A program made the translations under genes and the position numbers. From Cavia porcellus (taxonomy: Eukaryota; Chordata; Mammalia; Rodentia; Caviidae): a stretch of 64,000 bases of DNA. Below, one piece after another: positions 24,820-37,402 of the stretch. The notes under the pieces were generated by a model that searched no databases, was not told where the DNA came from, and was given only the letters and a program-made list of their open reading frames with translations. Within the stretch, counting starts at the first letter, position 1. Every line of letters starts with the position of its first letter. Location of the stretch: assembly GCF_034190915.1 (NCBI RefSeq), contig NW_026947507.1, positions 19,748,501-19,812,500 of the forward strand, in the 5' to 3' direction.

Positions 24820-25940
24820 TTTGAAGCCATATAATGCTTTCACTCATTAATTAGAATGGTTTTAATCTGGGTTGTTCGATTTTATTGTCTGTGATAATAT
24901 GAATAGCTATTTTGAAGAAAACAAGACATCATAATTGCTAGTGCTGATTTAATATCATCTTGTTTTGAAGTCCCACCAAACTGTTGTTCTTCTGTCTCCA
25001 TTGGTTTTATCATTGTTGTATTTTACTGGATTTTATTATATGTGATAGTATAAACAAAAGTTTTTATAGGCAAAGAGATAATATAGAAACTGTTGTTCGT
25101 TTTCTGTTAGCTGGTTCTAAATACCCTGTAGTAGTTTCATTATCTTGAATGGCTTCACAATGTCTTGATATGTTTGATGCTATAGTATACGAAGTTATAC
25201 TCAAATAATTCAAGGAAAGAGACACTATGGTGACTACTATTATGTCAGGTTATCTGGTGGTGAAACACAATGATGCTTAAATTGTTCAGTTCTGACCTGT
25301 GTTGTTCTGTTGCTATGTCCTCTTTTATTTCAATCTTCCCTTCTTACCTTTTAAAAAAAATAATTCATTTTTTCTTATTTTTTTAATTAAGGGAAAAGTA
25401 AATTAAAAAATAGCGGGATAGGGGCTGGGGATTTAGCTCAGTGGCATAAGCACCTGCCTTGCAAGCAGGCAGTCGTGAGTTTGATCCCTGGTACCGATAA
25501 AAACAAAACAAAACATAGCAGGATATTTTATAGTAATTTTTTTATTTCCTATTAACCTGATTTGAACCCCTGTAATGCTCTCCCTATCTTGTTATGACTG
25601 ATTTTACTATATTCTGTTTTGTTTGATAGTATCAAGTTTGAGGGTATAGGCAACCACTTTGAAGGCAATAAGATTTACTATGATACCCATTATGGTTTGA
25701 CTATTATCTTCTTTTGAAGTCCTGTAAGGTCTCCAATGTAGGTTTTATTGGTCTTGTTCTGTACTGTTTTGTTCAATTCTACTATACCTGATGATATAGG
25801 CAATTCTTTTTAAGATAGCAAGAAGCATAATGGTAACCATTGTTGATGACCTGATACTCTGTTTTTACATCATGTACTATATTCATCCTTCTGTTCTGAT
25901 TCTGTTTTGCTTTGTCACATTTGATTTTTTATTGTCTTCA
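24820..25940 (+). repeat. Degenerate tandem array, ~150-bp period, directly after an L1 3' fragment
   Basis: Diverged units start near 24820, 24963, 25115, 25262, 25562, 25713 and 25862. Shared landmarks are a 'ttgaa..cctgtaatgctctcc' opening, a 'ctgttttgtt' middle, then 'tgatagta...ataggcaa' and '..aagatag/ataatgg.accatt'. The units near 25562 and 25713 resemble each other most. An ID-type SINE (25421-25514) interrupts the array and accounts for part of the long 25262-25562 interval. Placed straight after an L1 ORF2 end and before a possible L1 3' terminus (to about 26210), it may be a tandem-repeat-bearing L1 3' UTR. That link is inference. Confidence 0.55.
25421..25514 (+). mobile_element. 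ID-type SINE (tRNA-Ala-derived)
   Basis: Begins ggggctggggatttagctca, with B-box-like gtgagtttgatccctggta and an A-rich tail. Target duplications are aaaatagcgggata (25407-25420) and acatagcaggata (25513-25525). Confidence 0.95.
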
Positions 25941-26249
25941 AAAAAAGTTATAAGAACTGTGGGAGTAATAAAACCCAAAAAGTATAATTGTTATTGAAAA
26001 AAAGAGAGGAAAAGAAGGTGATCTAAAGGATATAACTGCATATATATTTAAGTGTGTAGGATAGAAAACCGTATTACTGAGTTTTTGTTGGATCATTGAA
26101 CAGAACTGTCTGCAATCTCACTGTATGTATGTCTGCTTTGTATGCTTTAAGTTTGTAATTTGGACAACTGTTTCTAAGATGACAATATGTAATCTATTAA
26201 CTGTATATTTTTTTCTTGAAATTCTGTATTACTTGTACCCTTTTACTGC

Positions 26250-26285
26250 TTTGTTTTGTTTTGTTTTGTTTTTTCTCTCTCTCTT
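26250..26285. repeat. (TTTTG)n with a CT run
   Basis: About five TTTTG units followed by a short CT repeat. Confidence 0.85.
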
Positions 26286-27819
26286 TAAATAAAAAAAAGT
26301 TGTGGTTTGAAATCAAGTTACAGGTAGTGATTAAAACTAACTTCAAGTTTTGGTGTGTACTGTACTTTCTAAAGGAAGAAACAAATGCCATTCCTGAATA
26401 AATTCAGCTAGTCAGAGACAGATCTCTGATTCACAGTTGGACTAATTAGTTAATCTGAGTGATTAACCCAGAGCCTCTGATCTTAGATAAAAGTGGTCTT
26501 GATAATCTCTTAGATTGTTTAGTTTTTCTATTTTATCATTCACCTTTAATGTAAAAATAACACTTATCTTTAATAATAGCCTTGAAAATTCTCTTTTCTC
26601 ATATTACACAAAAGATACACAACTTACAAGTCTGCTTAATGGCAGACTGGCTTGAGACCTTAAGGAAGTCTGGTGGCATATCCCTGTAGCTGAGGAATCA
26701 GGAGTCACTCATTTAAGATCTACAAGCCCCCTAAAAGTAGTCAAAGTTCTATCCCATTAATCACATTAACAAAAGTAAGGCGAATCTAAAGCTGCTTGGT
26801 GTACTTTATTTATGTGTATAAACACTGCAAAAATAGCATATTGCCTAGTTGTACTCTGGATACATTTTTTCACACTCTCATTTATCATGGTTGTTTTGTG
26901 AAAGTTCCTGTAGATAATCAGCAATGAATGCCACCAAAGCGGCATACCTTCTGAGTGTTGATGGCATGTAAAGGAATAGTATTCAGTTTTGCAGTATCCA
27001 GCTCTGCTGAATTGAACACAATTACTGTGACACTGATGTATTTGAGATCATTGTGTTTGTATCAGTATCATTTTAAAATAGGTGTTTTCTTTAAGAGAGA
27101 CTTAGGTAAGTTAAGATGACTATGAAAAAAAAATTAAGAGTCTGGAAAAGAAGATTAGCTTTCTGTACTTGATCATGGGCAAACAAAATGAACAAAAGTT
27201 TCAGGGATGACCATTTTAGAAAATTCCTCTCTTTCTTTCCTATGCCTAAGATTGAAGGAAACAGATTCCAGCCTCTGGTTGTCTTACAGTTTCCATTGTA
27301 CTGTGGGTAGAAAGTGACCTGTCATGAGTGTAATTGATACACCCAGCACTTCTAATACAACTTCATAGTGGCTCGTGGAAAATGCCCTACATTCATTCCT
27401 TCTTAATGCCACTAGGTAAAATGCATTTTTTATGATTAACTGCAGGTAACATTTTACACGTTTCTCCTGCGCACATTATTGTGAAAGTAAAGTGCACTAG
27501 CCATTTAAAATGCTGGACCATAACATTCGGATACTTTGCTGTTTGAATTAGCATGTAGCATAATATTTATGGTGAGTACCAATGACTCCAGTTACAAGGA
27601 CATTTAGGAGCTAATACTAAAACTATATTTGCTTTATAGATCTAGTGGTTGCTCTTACAGACAAGGCATAGTTGATGTTTTAGTTTAAAATATTTTTTGA
27701 GATAAAACGTATTTTTATTTTAGATTACTTACTAAAATAAACAGCAAAAATCTCTAAATAGTTTAATATATTTAATATTAAACTATTGCCAAGTACAAAC
27801 TAGTTTCTAAGCACCGAAT
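26286..27819. other. Unassigned AT-rich sequence
   Basis: No gene or repeat family recognised. Confidence 0.55.
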
Positions 27820-27835
27820 AAAAGATTTTCAATCA

Positions 27836-27932
27836 GGGGTTGGGGATTTAGCTCAGTGGCATAAGTGCCTGTCTGCCAAGTGCTAGGTCGTGAGTTCAAT
27901 CCCCAGTCCAAAAAAAAAAAAAAAAAAAAAAA
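27836..27932 (+). mobile_element. ID-type SINE with perfect 16-bp target duplication
   Basis: ggggttggggatttagctca core with B-box-like gtgagttcaatccccagt and an uninterrupted A tail. The 16-bp direct repeat aaaagattttcaatca at 27820-27835 and 27930-27945 is exact. Perfect duplications and a pure tail suggest a relatively recent insertion. Confidence 0.96.
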
Positions 27933-27945
27933 AGATTTTCAATCA

Positions 27946-30900
27946 ACTGCATGTAAAAGAAAATTTATGGGTAAATTAATTTTTACAATTTTCTGTCATT
28001 TTAATCAAATTATTTGTTACTAAACTTAATAGATTTTATTATTAATGTTATTTCTCAGCTTAAGTTTTCAGGTGGATTTAATTTGGTCAGAAAAGAAAGA
28101 AACACATCTGGTGTTTTTCTTCAGCGTGTTTGATTGAGTGATGCTTGTTTTCTCTTCTTGGCTAAATCTTTAATACAGTCTACTTTCAAACAATAATGTA
28201 ATTCATCTTATGGGAATCTGTGTATCGCATTTATATCCTACTTCCTCAACGTAGGAGAACAAAAAGATCACAATTCGTTTAGTAAGGAAATTAATGTGAC
28301 TTTACACCTCTTAGGATAATTCCATTTATCAAAGTGTTACAAACTCATATAATTCAGAATCGTTCCTATATTAGAAGCATTATGTGAGCTTTCTAGCTTG
28401 ATCTTGATGCTGCACGGCACCATACTGTCATGGCATGCTGGTTGGTTACTCTAAAATGCATACTGCTAAGCGAGATGCACCAAGAATATCACTGAGAAAT
28501 CTAGCATTACATACCACTACTAACAGCCTGGGAGCATCATGGAGCCATTCTGAAATACAGCTGCCACAAAACTCGCTGCATAGGACAATAATGGGTCCAC
28601 ATACCTAAAGGAGAAATATCTTTACAACAGTCACCCTTGCATGTGAAGAACATTGTATGTGATTCCTGGTCACTATTGTATAAGTATAATCATTTCACTA
28701 CTGATCTAGCAAGATATTTTCAAGGTAACTCCATGAAATGCAAAAGGTAAGTGAACCTCCCTATCCTTTTAAAGTTATATTGAAGCTGTCATTCCTTTAT
28801 ACTTTAAAATATCTGGGCTCCTACTTTTTAAAATAAAAATTTTTATTTACATATAACTGTTAAGATCATGTACAAAGCATGATCTTCACATTGGACAAAT
28901 GGGAGCCGGGGTGGGGCACACAGAGATCTCTGGTTTCAGGAACACTGATTGCACTATTGGTGCTTCCCCATAACTCTGGCATTGTATGCAGTTGCCAGAG
29001 TCAATTCTTTCTGAGTGCAATCTCCCATGAGAAAATGCTAGCCTTCCCGCCTCCACACCTGTCAGCTTTTCTTCAAACAAAAGAACAAATGGGACCATGA
29101 CCTCTTCTTTCCTAAACAGTTACTTGCCTTTTACAAATTTCCCCAACTCTATTGACAAATCTAATCATTCTGTATTCTAGGGTATGGTAGGGCTGAAGCA
29201 ATCAGCAGTATTTGCCAACCTCCAAAATTTGTTTCTTTAGAGTAATTGATTACAATTATTTAGAAAGTAGATTTTAAATTAAAGGATTTTATTTTAAATG
29301 AAAATTTTAAAATCAAATACCAAGAGGAAACAAGTATTTAAGAAAACCTACTCCTACTCTTTTCCCCATCAGTTTTGCCAAGAACATTTCAGAAGAAAAA
29401 AAAATCCCCTGAATAATTCTATATTCATATTCTACGTATTTTATATTCATTCATTTTCCTAAAATTTAAATACACTGGTCATAATTGGAACTCTTCGGGA
29501 AGAGCAATAAACTCTATTTACAAAATTAGGCTGTATTTCCAATACAAATTTAAACATTTTTGATATGAAAATACCTATACCTTTATGATCTCAAATAGAA
29601 TATGGTTTCTTTAAATTTCAGATATTTGAGGATGTATTTTTAGAATCTAATCTTTTTATTTGAAAAGACATCTTATTTGGATATGTACTTTTTGGAGGAA
29701 ATAATTCTGCAAAGTTAACTCTTTCTAAACTGAATATGGTATATTTTTACAATTGTCAGGTATTGAGTCCTGGCTAACATGCCCAACTACCTGTATGAGG
29801 AATATGGCAAAGGATAAAATAAGAGACAGAGACAATTGCTGCTTATCAAAATATTTTGAAAAAATGAACAAAAGTTGAAACAATTTTACATTATGAGAAT
29901 ATAAAATAATTGCAGTGTTCTTACTAACGCAAGAATCGAGAATTTTTTGAAGGTTATCTTTGAAGAGATATTGTTCAGAGCTCTTGCACCGAAGGACTGG
30001 TCTCAGGAGGATGAAGTCCAAATCGCTTCATCATTTTACCCTTAAGGATTCAAAAATACACTCTTCCCTTAAGTTCTGTGGACTTTTAAAAGTTTAAACC
30101 ATAGGAATACAAAAAGACCTAAAAATATACAATATTTTCTAGAAAATATACTCTTGTACTCTGCATTGAACTTTCAGAGTTGATTGATTCCAGAGATTTC
30201 ACATCTGCCCTCTGTGAAAACATCAGAAAGATGCTTTTACTTGGTCAGAGGCATTTTCTTGTATGGCTTGTCTGAATAATGCAACAGAGAAACATTTTCA
30301 CAAATATAACCTCTGGTGGAATTCCTTGGTACGTTTATTATTTTGTATGTTGAAAAACACTGTTAATTTTTTAAACATTATTATTCTCTATAATAATGGA
30401 TAGAGGCACTGGAGAGCTGATAAATAGCATTAGCATGAGGATAAGATGAACTTTTTAGTATAGAGTATGTCAAAATTGACATGGCAAATATCTTGCAATC
30501 TAGATCAGTCCTGATGTTATCTGCAACAGAATAAAGGTCAGAACCTGAGCTGATATAATACGAAGAGTAAGAAGAGGGAAACACAAGAGGAATTTCCAAA
30601 GCAGAACTGCCAGAATTTATGATTGAATAGGTATGTTGTGTAAATGTACAAAGTTGTCAGAGGATAACTTTGTGTTTTGCTATCTGATTAATTTGAGAGG
30701 ACAGACAAAAACTTGGGAGAAAATGCAAAATGCTAGGAAGAAGCCAGTAACTAGAGATATCAATGAGTGCTAAGATAACAAAATTAAAGAGGTAAGACAG
30801 GGTTGGATATACTGGAACTGGAGCTAAGAGGGAAACATTATTCAAAACCATGGGAGATGATAAAGCCAGCCAGTAGGGTATACGAAGGTGTGTAGCGGTG

Positions 30901-31802
30901 TTGAAGCTTTAAGCTAAGTGCACCTGTAGCTAGTACATAGCTATAACTGAGTGCCTTTCAAGTAGAATGGTGTGGGGCAGACCAGTCAATTATAGGCCTA
31001 TTGTAAAAGGAAACAGGGAACACTTTAAAAGGTCATTCTTACAGGATGCTCCATTACTGTAAGAAATTTTAGCTGCTCATTATTCTGGTTCCTGAGATAA
31101 TCCCTACATGTAACTCTGTGAATTTGTGCCATCTGTGCTCAAGAAATTAACATGATTAAAAAAAAAAACTAACGTGAGAAAAACGAGGGTTAGAGAGATT
31201 ATAACTTTGATCAAAAAACAAAGATTAAGGATCAGGCAAGTTGAAAATGGAAAGCTGTTCTCAATGAATCAGATCAAAATTATAAGGCTTTAGGAATACA
31301 GCTGGTATTCTCACTACTTTAAAGATAATAATGCCCAGTGTGATAATTATTGCTATTCTCTTATTTTTTGATTATGAAATTGGTTGTTTGTCATTAAATA
31401 AAACAGCAGTTAATTTATCAAAATTTAATCTGTGGCATGTCTTCAGAGAGAATGACTGAAGCCCACGAGATGAAATTTATTTGATTTAAAGAGATCAAGG
31501 AAATAAAAATGGTGATACAAATTGCTTGTGTACATAAAAGCAGAAATATGTAGCAAATTTCAAGGTAATGTGGAAGATAAAGCATTGCACTGGTTGTCTA
31601 TAGTTGGCTATTGATTAATGTAGACCACAGTAAGAAAATGAATCATTGGAGAGAAAAAGAAAGATGGGCAGATAGTATGGGATGCCCTCCTGGGGCAGAA
31701 GAATAGCAGCCTGTGACTGGGCTGTCCAGTTACAAAAAAAACTATAAAAAATATATATCAAATTGGTAATTTTGTATTGGTTTTAAGTTAAAATGAAAAT
31801 TC
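27946..31802. other. Unassigned AT-rich sequence
   Basis: No gene recognised. The short frames at 28879-29100 (plus) and 29725-30021 (minus) show no domain. A 7-bp-arm palindrome (gatcatg...catgatc) at 28864-28884 is probably trivial. Confidence 0.5.
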
Positions 31803-31887
31803 TGGGCTGGGGTTATAGTTCAGCAGCACATGCCTGCCTGGTAAGCACTGAGGTCCTTAGTGCAATTTCTGGTAAAAAAAAAAAAAA
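31803..31887 (+). mobile_element. ID-type SINE, diverged
   Basis: 'gggctggggttatagttcag' to 'ttagtgcaatttctggta' matches the ID-type core with substitutions and runs into an A-rich tail and the GA microsatellite. Confidence 0.8.
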
Positions 31888-31909
31888 GAGCAAGCAAGTA
31901 AGCAAGCAA

Positions 31910-31913
31910 AGGA

Positions 31914-31980
<67 letters not shown>

Positions 31981-31994
31981 GAGGGAGGGAGGAG
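31910..31994. repeat. (GA)n microsatellite with GGGA tail
   Basis: About 60 bp of GA dinucleotide, then gggagggaggga. It probably grew from the SINE A-tail just upstream. Confidence 0.96.
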
Positions 31995-33989
31995 AAGAAG
32001 GTACTTTGGTTATATTTTTAAAAATTAAATTTTTCCAGTTTCTTTTTGCTTTTAGATGACTATGCTAATATTTAAAATTACCTTTATTGCCCATGTTTCT
32101 GCTTATATTTTCTCTTGACAGAGTTGTCAAGAAGTTTAGATGATTTTAAATAATCATTCTTTGTCTTTTCTTACCACTGAACATTAGTATATGCAGAAGA
32201 CAAAATTATGTATTTTTATGATTTGAATATGAAGCCTTACAGTACAGTAGCAAAAGCAAATTTATTTAAGTTATACATGGGCTACCTGGAAAGGAATTAG
32301 GCATACATTTCTATTTCACTTTCTTTCAGATCCTACCACTTGGACTAGTGTGAAATTATGCTATGTGACAGCAAAACAATTAACTGGCACTATTCTACTA
32401 ACCCCCATTTAACCTCGCCCTTCTCAAGTAATTCCAGTTCAGATTCTTTAATGCCGAGAAAAAGGATGTCAGTATGGTAACATCATCTCACAGTGATACT
32501 ATGTTCTAACCTGAGATAAAAATTAAAAGCTAAAATTTCATTTTATATATATTACAAAATATGCAATCTTTAGTATACTTTGCTGTTACAGTTGCGGCAT
32601 TGATTTAGGATATGAACTGGTTTTAAACAGCTAGTCTTTTCAAACAACTGTCACCAACCAGTTTATGTTTGCAAAGAATAAAATGATTCCTTTTTAATCA
32701 CAAAGATTTGGGGTTTTTTAATTTCAATATCCTTCCCTAAAATAAAAACAATTTCAACAAATATTTTCCTTAAAGCAGTCACTGGTTTCTTTGTGATGAT
32801 ATTATTCATCTTTACAGATGCATGCTGACAATGTACAATAAAAAACTGCATAAGTTAAAAAGCTAATCAAAGGGGGTAAAAGAGTCAAAAAGAAAATAAC
32901 TGAAACAGTATAGAGCCAAGAAAAAGCTAGGTTAGTGTTACCTAAGTTATTTTACTGTTTCAGAGCCAAATATTTGGCTGAGCTTAATGGGAGTCAAAGA
33001 AAGAGGGAAACAAATTTTGATGAAACAATCAGAGGAAAAATAAGATACATATAAACAGTAATTTTGGCAAACTGTATCTTGTTCTAATAATAAGCATAAA
33101 GAAAATGTTCTGTTTTTAAAAAATACGTGATGTTTCTTCAGTTGAAGGGGAATTAAAATTTTAAAAATGTAATAGAATTTCTACTGTTTAAGAACAGACA
33201 CAAGACATTCAGAAATACATTCAAGTTTATATGATCAACAAATCTTTCAATATGCAAAGGCAAACATCTTCAACAGATGAATGTTGAAAAATGACACACA
33301 CACACAAAAGAGTGAAACTGGACCCTTGTCTTATGCCATACAAAAGTGTACGAGAGGAAATGGAGACCAGAGTTTGATGAGAAACACATTCTGAGAGTCC
33401 AATGCACAGCACGCATGGTGATGGATGTGGTTACTAAATCGGCTGTAATAACTACAGAATGCATACATATGTCAAATAAAGTAAATAAATTTTGAAAATA
33501 ATATGCCTTAGGATACTTTATTTCCAGCCCAAGGAGGAATATATTAGTAAAGATAAATCTGGAGTGGAATATCAGCATCAGTCATTGTGTATGTATATAT
33601 AAACACACACGCATCACCTTTTTAATCAGTGACTTTCTATTACTGTCATGGTGACACAAGTAATTGCTATCCTGTCCAAATTTCCACATTACATACTAAG
33701 TTAGATCAGCCTTTTCAAGCTTTCTCCATCAAAAATAAACTTTCAAATTCTGATTTTTCAGTGCCCTGATTTCAGTAACTAGTCTGACACAGATTATTTC
33801 TTAGAAGATGTAGATGAAAAAGAAATTAATATTAGTTCTTTTAAAACTTTTCCAAAAATTTAAATGAGAGACCATTTCCTAATTCATTCTAGGAGACCAG
33901 AATTTCCCTACTATTAAAGCCAAAGATCCTATAGACAAAGAAAATTACAAAGAGGGGGAGAATCCAACATCTATTTATGAACATTATTA
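31995..33989. other. Unassigned AT-rich sequence
   Basis: No gene recognised. A short CA run lies near 33294-33306. Confidence 0.55.
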
Positions 33990-34340
33990 GCCTTAAAAAA
34001 GAAAGTCTAATATATGCTGTTATGGCAGGTGAAATTAATTGTGCCGATTTGACTGGCTTGGGAGCTACGTAGGTGATGAGTAAAACACACTGTGGAGTGT
34101 GCCTGGGTGGGTGACAAACGTGTGACCTTGAGAGCTGTACATGGTCCTCTGCCTTTCCTCCCATGCACTGTTCCTCTGCTCTGCTTCCTGATTACCATGA
34201 ATCAAGCAGCTCTGTTCTGCCGCAGTCCTCTGCCTTCGATCTAGCCAATCCTGTGAAACCGTGAGCCAGATGACTCCTCTCCTCTTTAACTTGAGTGTGT
34301 CAAGTATTATGTCCTCATGATAGGAAGACTAACACAACTG
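33990..34340 (+). mobile_element. Probable ERVL/MaLR-type solo LTR
   Basis: 'aattgtgccgatttgactgg' and 'gtgtgcctgggtgggtg' come before a C/T-rich middle. 'tgtgaaaccgtgagccagat' and 'ctcctctttaacttgagtg' then lead to 'ggaagactaacaca'. This is the general order of ERVL-class LTRs. Boundaries are approximate. Confidence 0.55.
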
Positions 34341-34394
34341 CGACATCGATGAAACCTGAAGACACTTTGCCAAGTAGGAACCTATTAACAAGAG

Positions 34395-34475
34395 AACTGG
34401 GGATGCTGTTCAGTGTGTAGGCCCACGATTCAATCCTCAAGATCAAACAAAATGACAAAATAAAAACAAAACATA
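34395..34475 (+). mobile_element. Possible decayed ID-type SINE
   Basis: 'ctggggatgctgttcagtgt' and 'cacgattcaatcctcaagat', then an A-rich stretch, fit a partly deleted ID-type copy. Confidence 0.4.
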
Positions 34476-34624
34476 ATACCCAACTCCAGAGATCCAGAGG
34501 CAATGTGTCTGGGATTGTTTAGGTTTTAGAACTTTTAAAGTAGTGATTCTCATACTTTGATGTGTGTCAGAACCTGGAGTCCATGATTTAGTAGATGTAA
34601 AGAAAAACTTGAAAATACATATTT

Positions 34625-34720
34625 CTTTTCTTTTTTTTTTTTTTTTTCTTACACTGGGAATCGAACTCAGGACCTTGTGCCTGCCAGGCAGGTGTTGTGT
34701 AGCTGAGCTATATCCCCAGT
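34625..34720 (-). mobile_element. ID-type SINE, antisense
   Basis: On the plus strand: poly(T), 'actgggaatcgaactcagga' (B box reversed), then 'agctgagctatatccccagt'. The target duplications gaaaatacatatttc (34611-34625) and gaaaatacatacttc (34721-34735) differ at one base. Confidence 0.93.
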
Positions 34721-35134
34721 GAAAATACATACTTCTAACACATTGTCAGGAGCTATTGCTATCGCTGGTCTGGGTTTAGAGACAATTATAAGTCCCAAAA
34801 TATACTAAAAGACTAAATAATGTCATGGTGTCAAAATACTAAAAATAGAGATTATTTTCATTGGCAAGAAAATAGAGCTAGTCTTTAACTGGTAATGTAA
34901 GGGATATAATCCCAAAATAAAATAACAAAGGCCCAATAAAGGCCCAGAAGGGCTAAATAATTATAAATTCAAGAGATTGTAATAAATAAAACAATCTATC
35001 CAGGTGTGTAAGAAAAGTTTGGCAAGCCAATATCTTTTAAAGAAGGAGAATCAATGTTGTAAAGAGGGTAGTTCTAGGGGGAAATTTATTTGAATGCTGC
35101 ATGATCAGTTTAGATAAATGTAAAAAATAATTCT

Positions 35135-35280
35135 TGCTGGATGTGGTGGTGCAAACCTGTAATCTCAGCATCTGGGAGGCTGAGGTAAGAGGATCACTGT
35201 GAAATCAAGGCCAGCCTGGACTCCAAAGAGTTCAAGGCCAGGCTGAACTATATGGTGAGACTGTTCCAAAATAAAAAACA
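35135..35280 (+). mobile_element. B1-type SINE with an internal duplication
   Basis: 'gctggatgtggtggtgcaaa' then 'cctgtaatctcagcatctgg' and 'gaggctgaggtaagaggatc' give a clear B1 core. 'aaggccagcctggactccaa' is followed by a second copy-like 'aaggccaggctgaactatat' before the tail. Confidence 0.93.
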
Positions 35281-37001
35281 ACAACGCAAACAAAACTAAA
35301 TAATTATTTTCAGAAGTTTTATTAAAGCTTTTAAAGCAAAATATTTACATATTTCAACTCCAGAATTATTTAAGCATAGGCTTTCCTAAACTTTGTGCAT
35401 GTCACACTTGCATTTTCCTTATATTTTTACCCAATGCTTACCTGTGTTAAATCTAAATGCATTTAGGAGCTCAGATTACACAGGGCAAAGAAAGTGAGAT
35501 GTTCCATGCTTAAAAATTAAATAAAAATTGTGAAATTCACAGCATACTTTTAAGCCCGTCAGTAACTGTAGACAAAATTTACCAGCTTCTCTTTTGATAA
35601 AAACTAGTTTATAACCATTCAAAATAATTAATTCTTTCTTAGATATAACCATTATTTTTAAATAGTGCAATGTTGTGTGAATTTCTCTGAAAATAAATGC
35701 CATTTTTTACTAAACAATAGATTCTGTAGAAAACAATATAAGATAATCTGTAATTATTCATGTATTCTGTCAACTCTAAATGACCTGTTCACTACAAGCA
35801 GCAAATGATGTTATCTATAGTGTTTTATGGTATTCTTTCAGAAAAGAGGCATTTCCTGTTATTTCTTTCGCAGCTTATCTGCATCCTAAAACATAATAAC
35901 TATGGATGAAATCATTCTAAATTTAAAACAAGTATGCATTTGTATGTGTGCCATTTTATTATAATGAAATTCCTTCACAAACTTTGTTTTCTTTAATGCC
36001 TAAAAAATAACCTGTTTTAAAAGATGATTAAATGTATTCTATCATTAATTTATATTTAATCTCAATGTTTTAAGACCTGCATTTAAATGCAGAATAATAC
36101 AAGATGCAATATGTATAACACAAATATGACAATAAAGTTACTGAGGAGTCCAATTTTTAGACTAACACTAAATTCTTTCAAAAATACAATTTACAGGGAA
36201 AACATGGACTTTCGTAATTTAAAAAGTGACAGCCTTGCATAAACAGATCAACATACTACATTTAATGCATTCATGTTTTTATAAAGTCTATTAGTAATTA
36301 ATACCTTTTCCTTATTGAAACCTGTCATGCTTTTTTCATTTGAATTAAAAACTGTTAGCTCTGTTAAGATGTGTAAAATGGTTTTGTCCAATACAAATGC
36401 TGTTTATGTTATTCTGACAGTGACTCACTCATCTCAAAATATTATCCTGGAGATAATTATAATGGTACAATATATTTTTAGCTTCAGAAATGAAAAATAT
36501 GCCTAAAGTAACTGTCATTGTGTGGGAGCTTTCTACTTGTATTTTAAGTTTTCTAATTTGAAATTCAATAATTTACAGACGTGTTGAAAACCTTTTGATT
36601 AATTGAAAATAATGATCATTGGTAAGGTAATTTATTCAAGTTTTGTTGATATTTACATCACATACTTTTTATTCCCTATCATCTTTCATTGTATTTTCCT
36701 GTTTATTCTCTTAATATTATTTGATTTTAATTTATATACTGTATATAGTAAACTTATGATTGCTCTTTATATAATGTGAGAAATGCTCTTTATATAATGT
36801 GATTCACCTATGTAGATCATAAGAGAATACACAGGCGTCTGTCCAATTGATTGTTTATACAGAGATAGATAAAATATGAGTTATATTATAAGGAGATATA
36901 ATCAAAGTACAGAAAGAGGATAAGAAAGGAAAAGGGGGAAAGATAGAAGATAGTGAAAAAGAAAGAAAAAAGAAGGAATTTCTATCATTTTTCTGGGAGA
37001 A
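35281..37001. other. Unassigned AT-rich sequence with a small duplication
   Basis: No gene seen. tgctctttatataatgtga at 36761-36779 recurs exactly at 36784-36802 (23-bp period). A purine-rich stretch at 36905-36980 precedes the LTR. Confidence 0.6.
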
Positions 37002-37402
37002 TGTTATGGTTTATTTCTGATGTTCCCCCAAAGCCTCAAATAATTATAGATCGAACTTTTTCAGAGGTAGCTGAATCCAGAGTGTGTGATGCTGGGATTA
37101 AAGGTGGGTGATTACTAAATCAGTCCACTGGTTGGTTGGGCATCCCCTCATCCTGGTAACCTAGATAGAGCACCAAAGGGAACGAAGAAGCTGCCGAAGT
37201 CCCTTGCTTGCTTGTTTGCTTTTGCTATCTTTTTCCTGCCAAGAACTGTGTCTCTCTACATGCCTCTCTGACATGCCACCCTGCCTTGGAGCCAGCCAGT
37301 TAGTCACTGAAACCTTTACAAACTGTAAACTCAGTAAATTTTTCCCTTTCAACTTTGAGTGTTAGGTATTTGGTCTAGGCAACAAGAAAAATAACTAAGA
37401 CA
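37002..37402 (+). mobile_element. Solo LTR, ERVL-MaLR type
   Basis: Starts tgttatggttta, with 'cccccaaagcctcaaa', 'agctgaatccagagtgtgtg', 'ccttggagccagccag' and 'aaactgtaaactcagtaaat' in the same order as the LTRs at 54483 and 56305. Ends aactaagaca. The pentamer agaat overlaps or abuts both ends, which may be the 5-bp target duplication. Confidence 0.87.

Noticed and set aside
25421..25514. tRNA-like gene (A and B boxes)
   Set aside because: tRNA-Ala-derived SINE with an A tail and target duplications; it does not keep a full cloverleaf, so no tRNA gene is called here or at the other ID-type copies.
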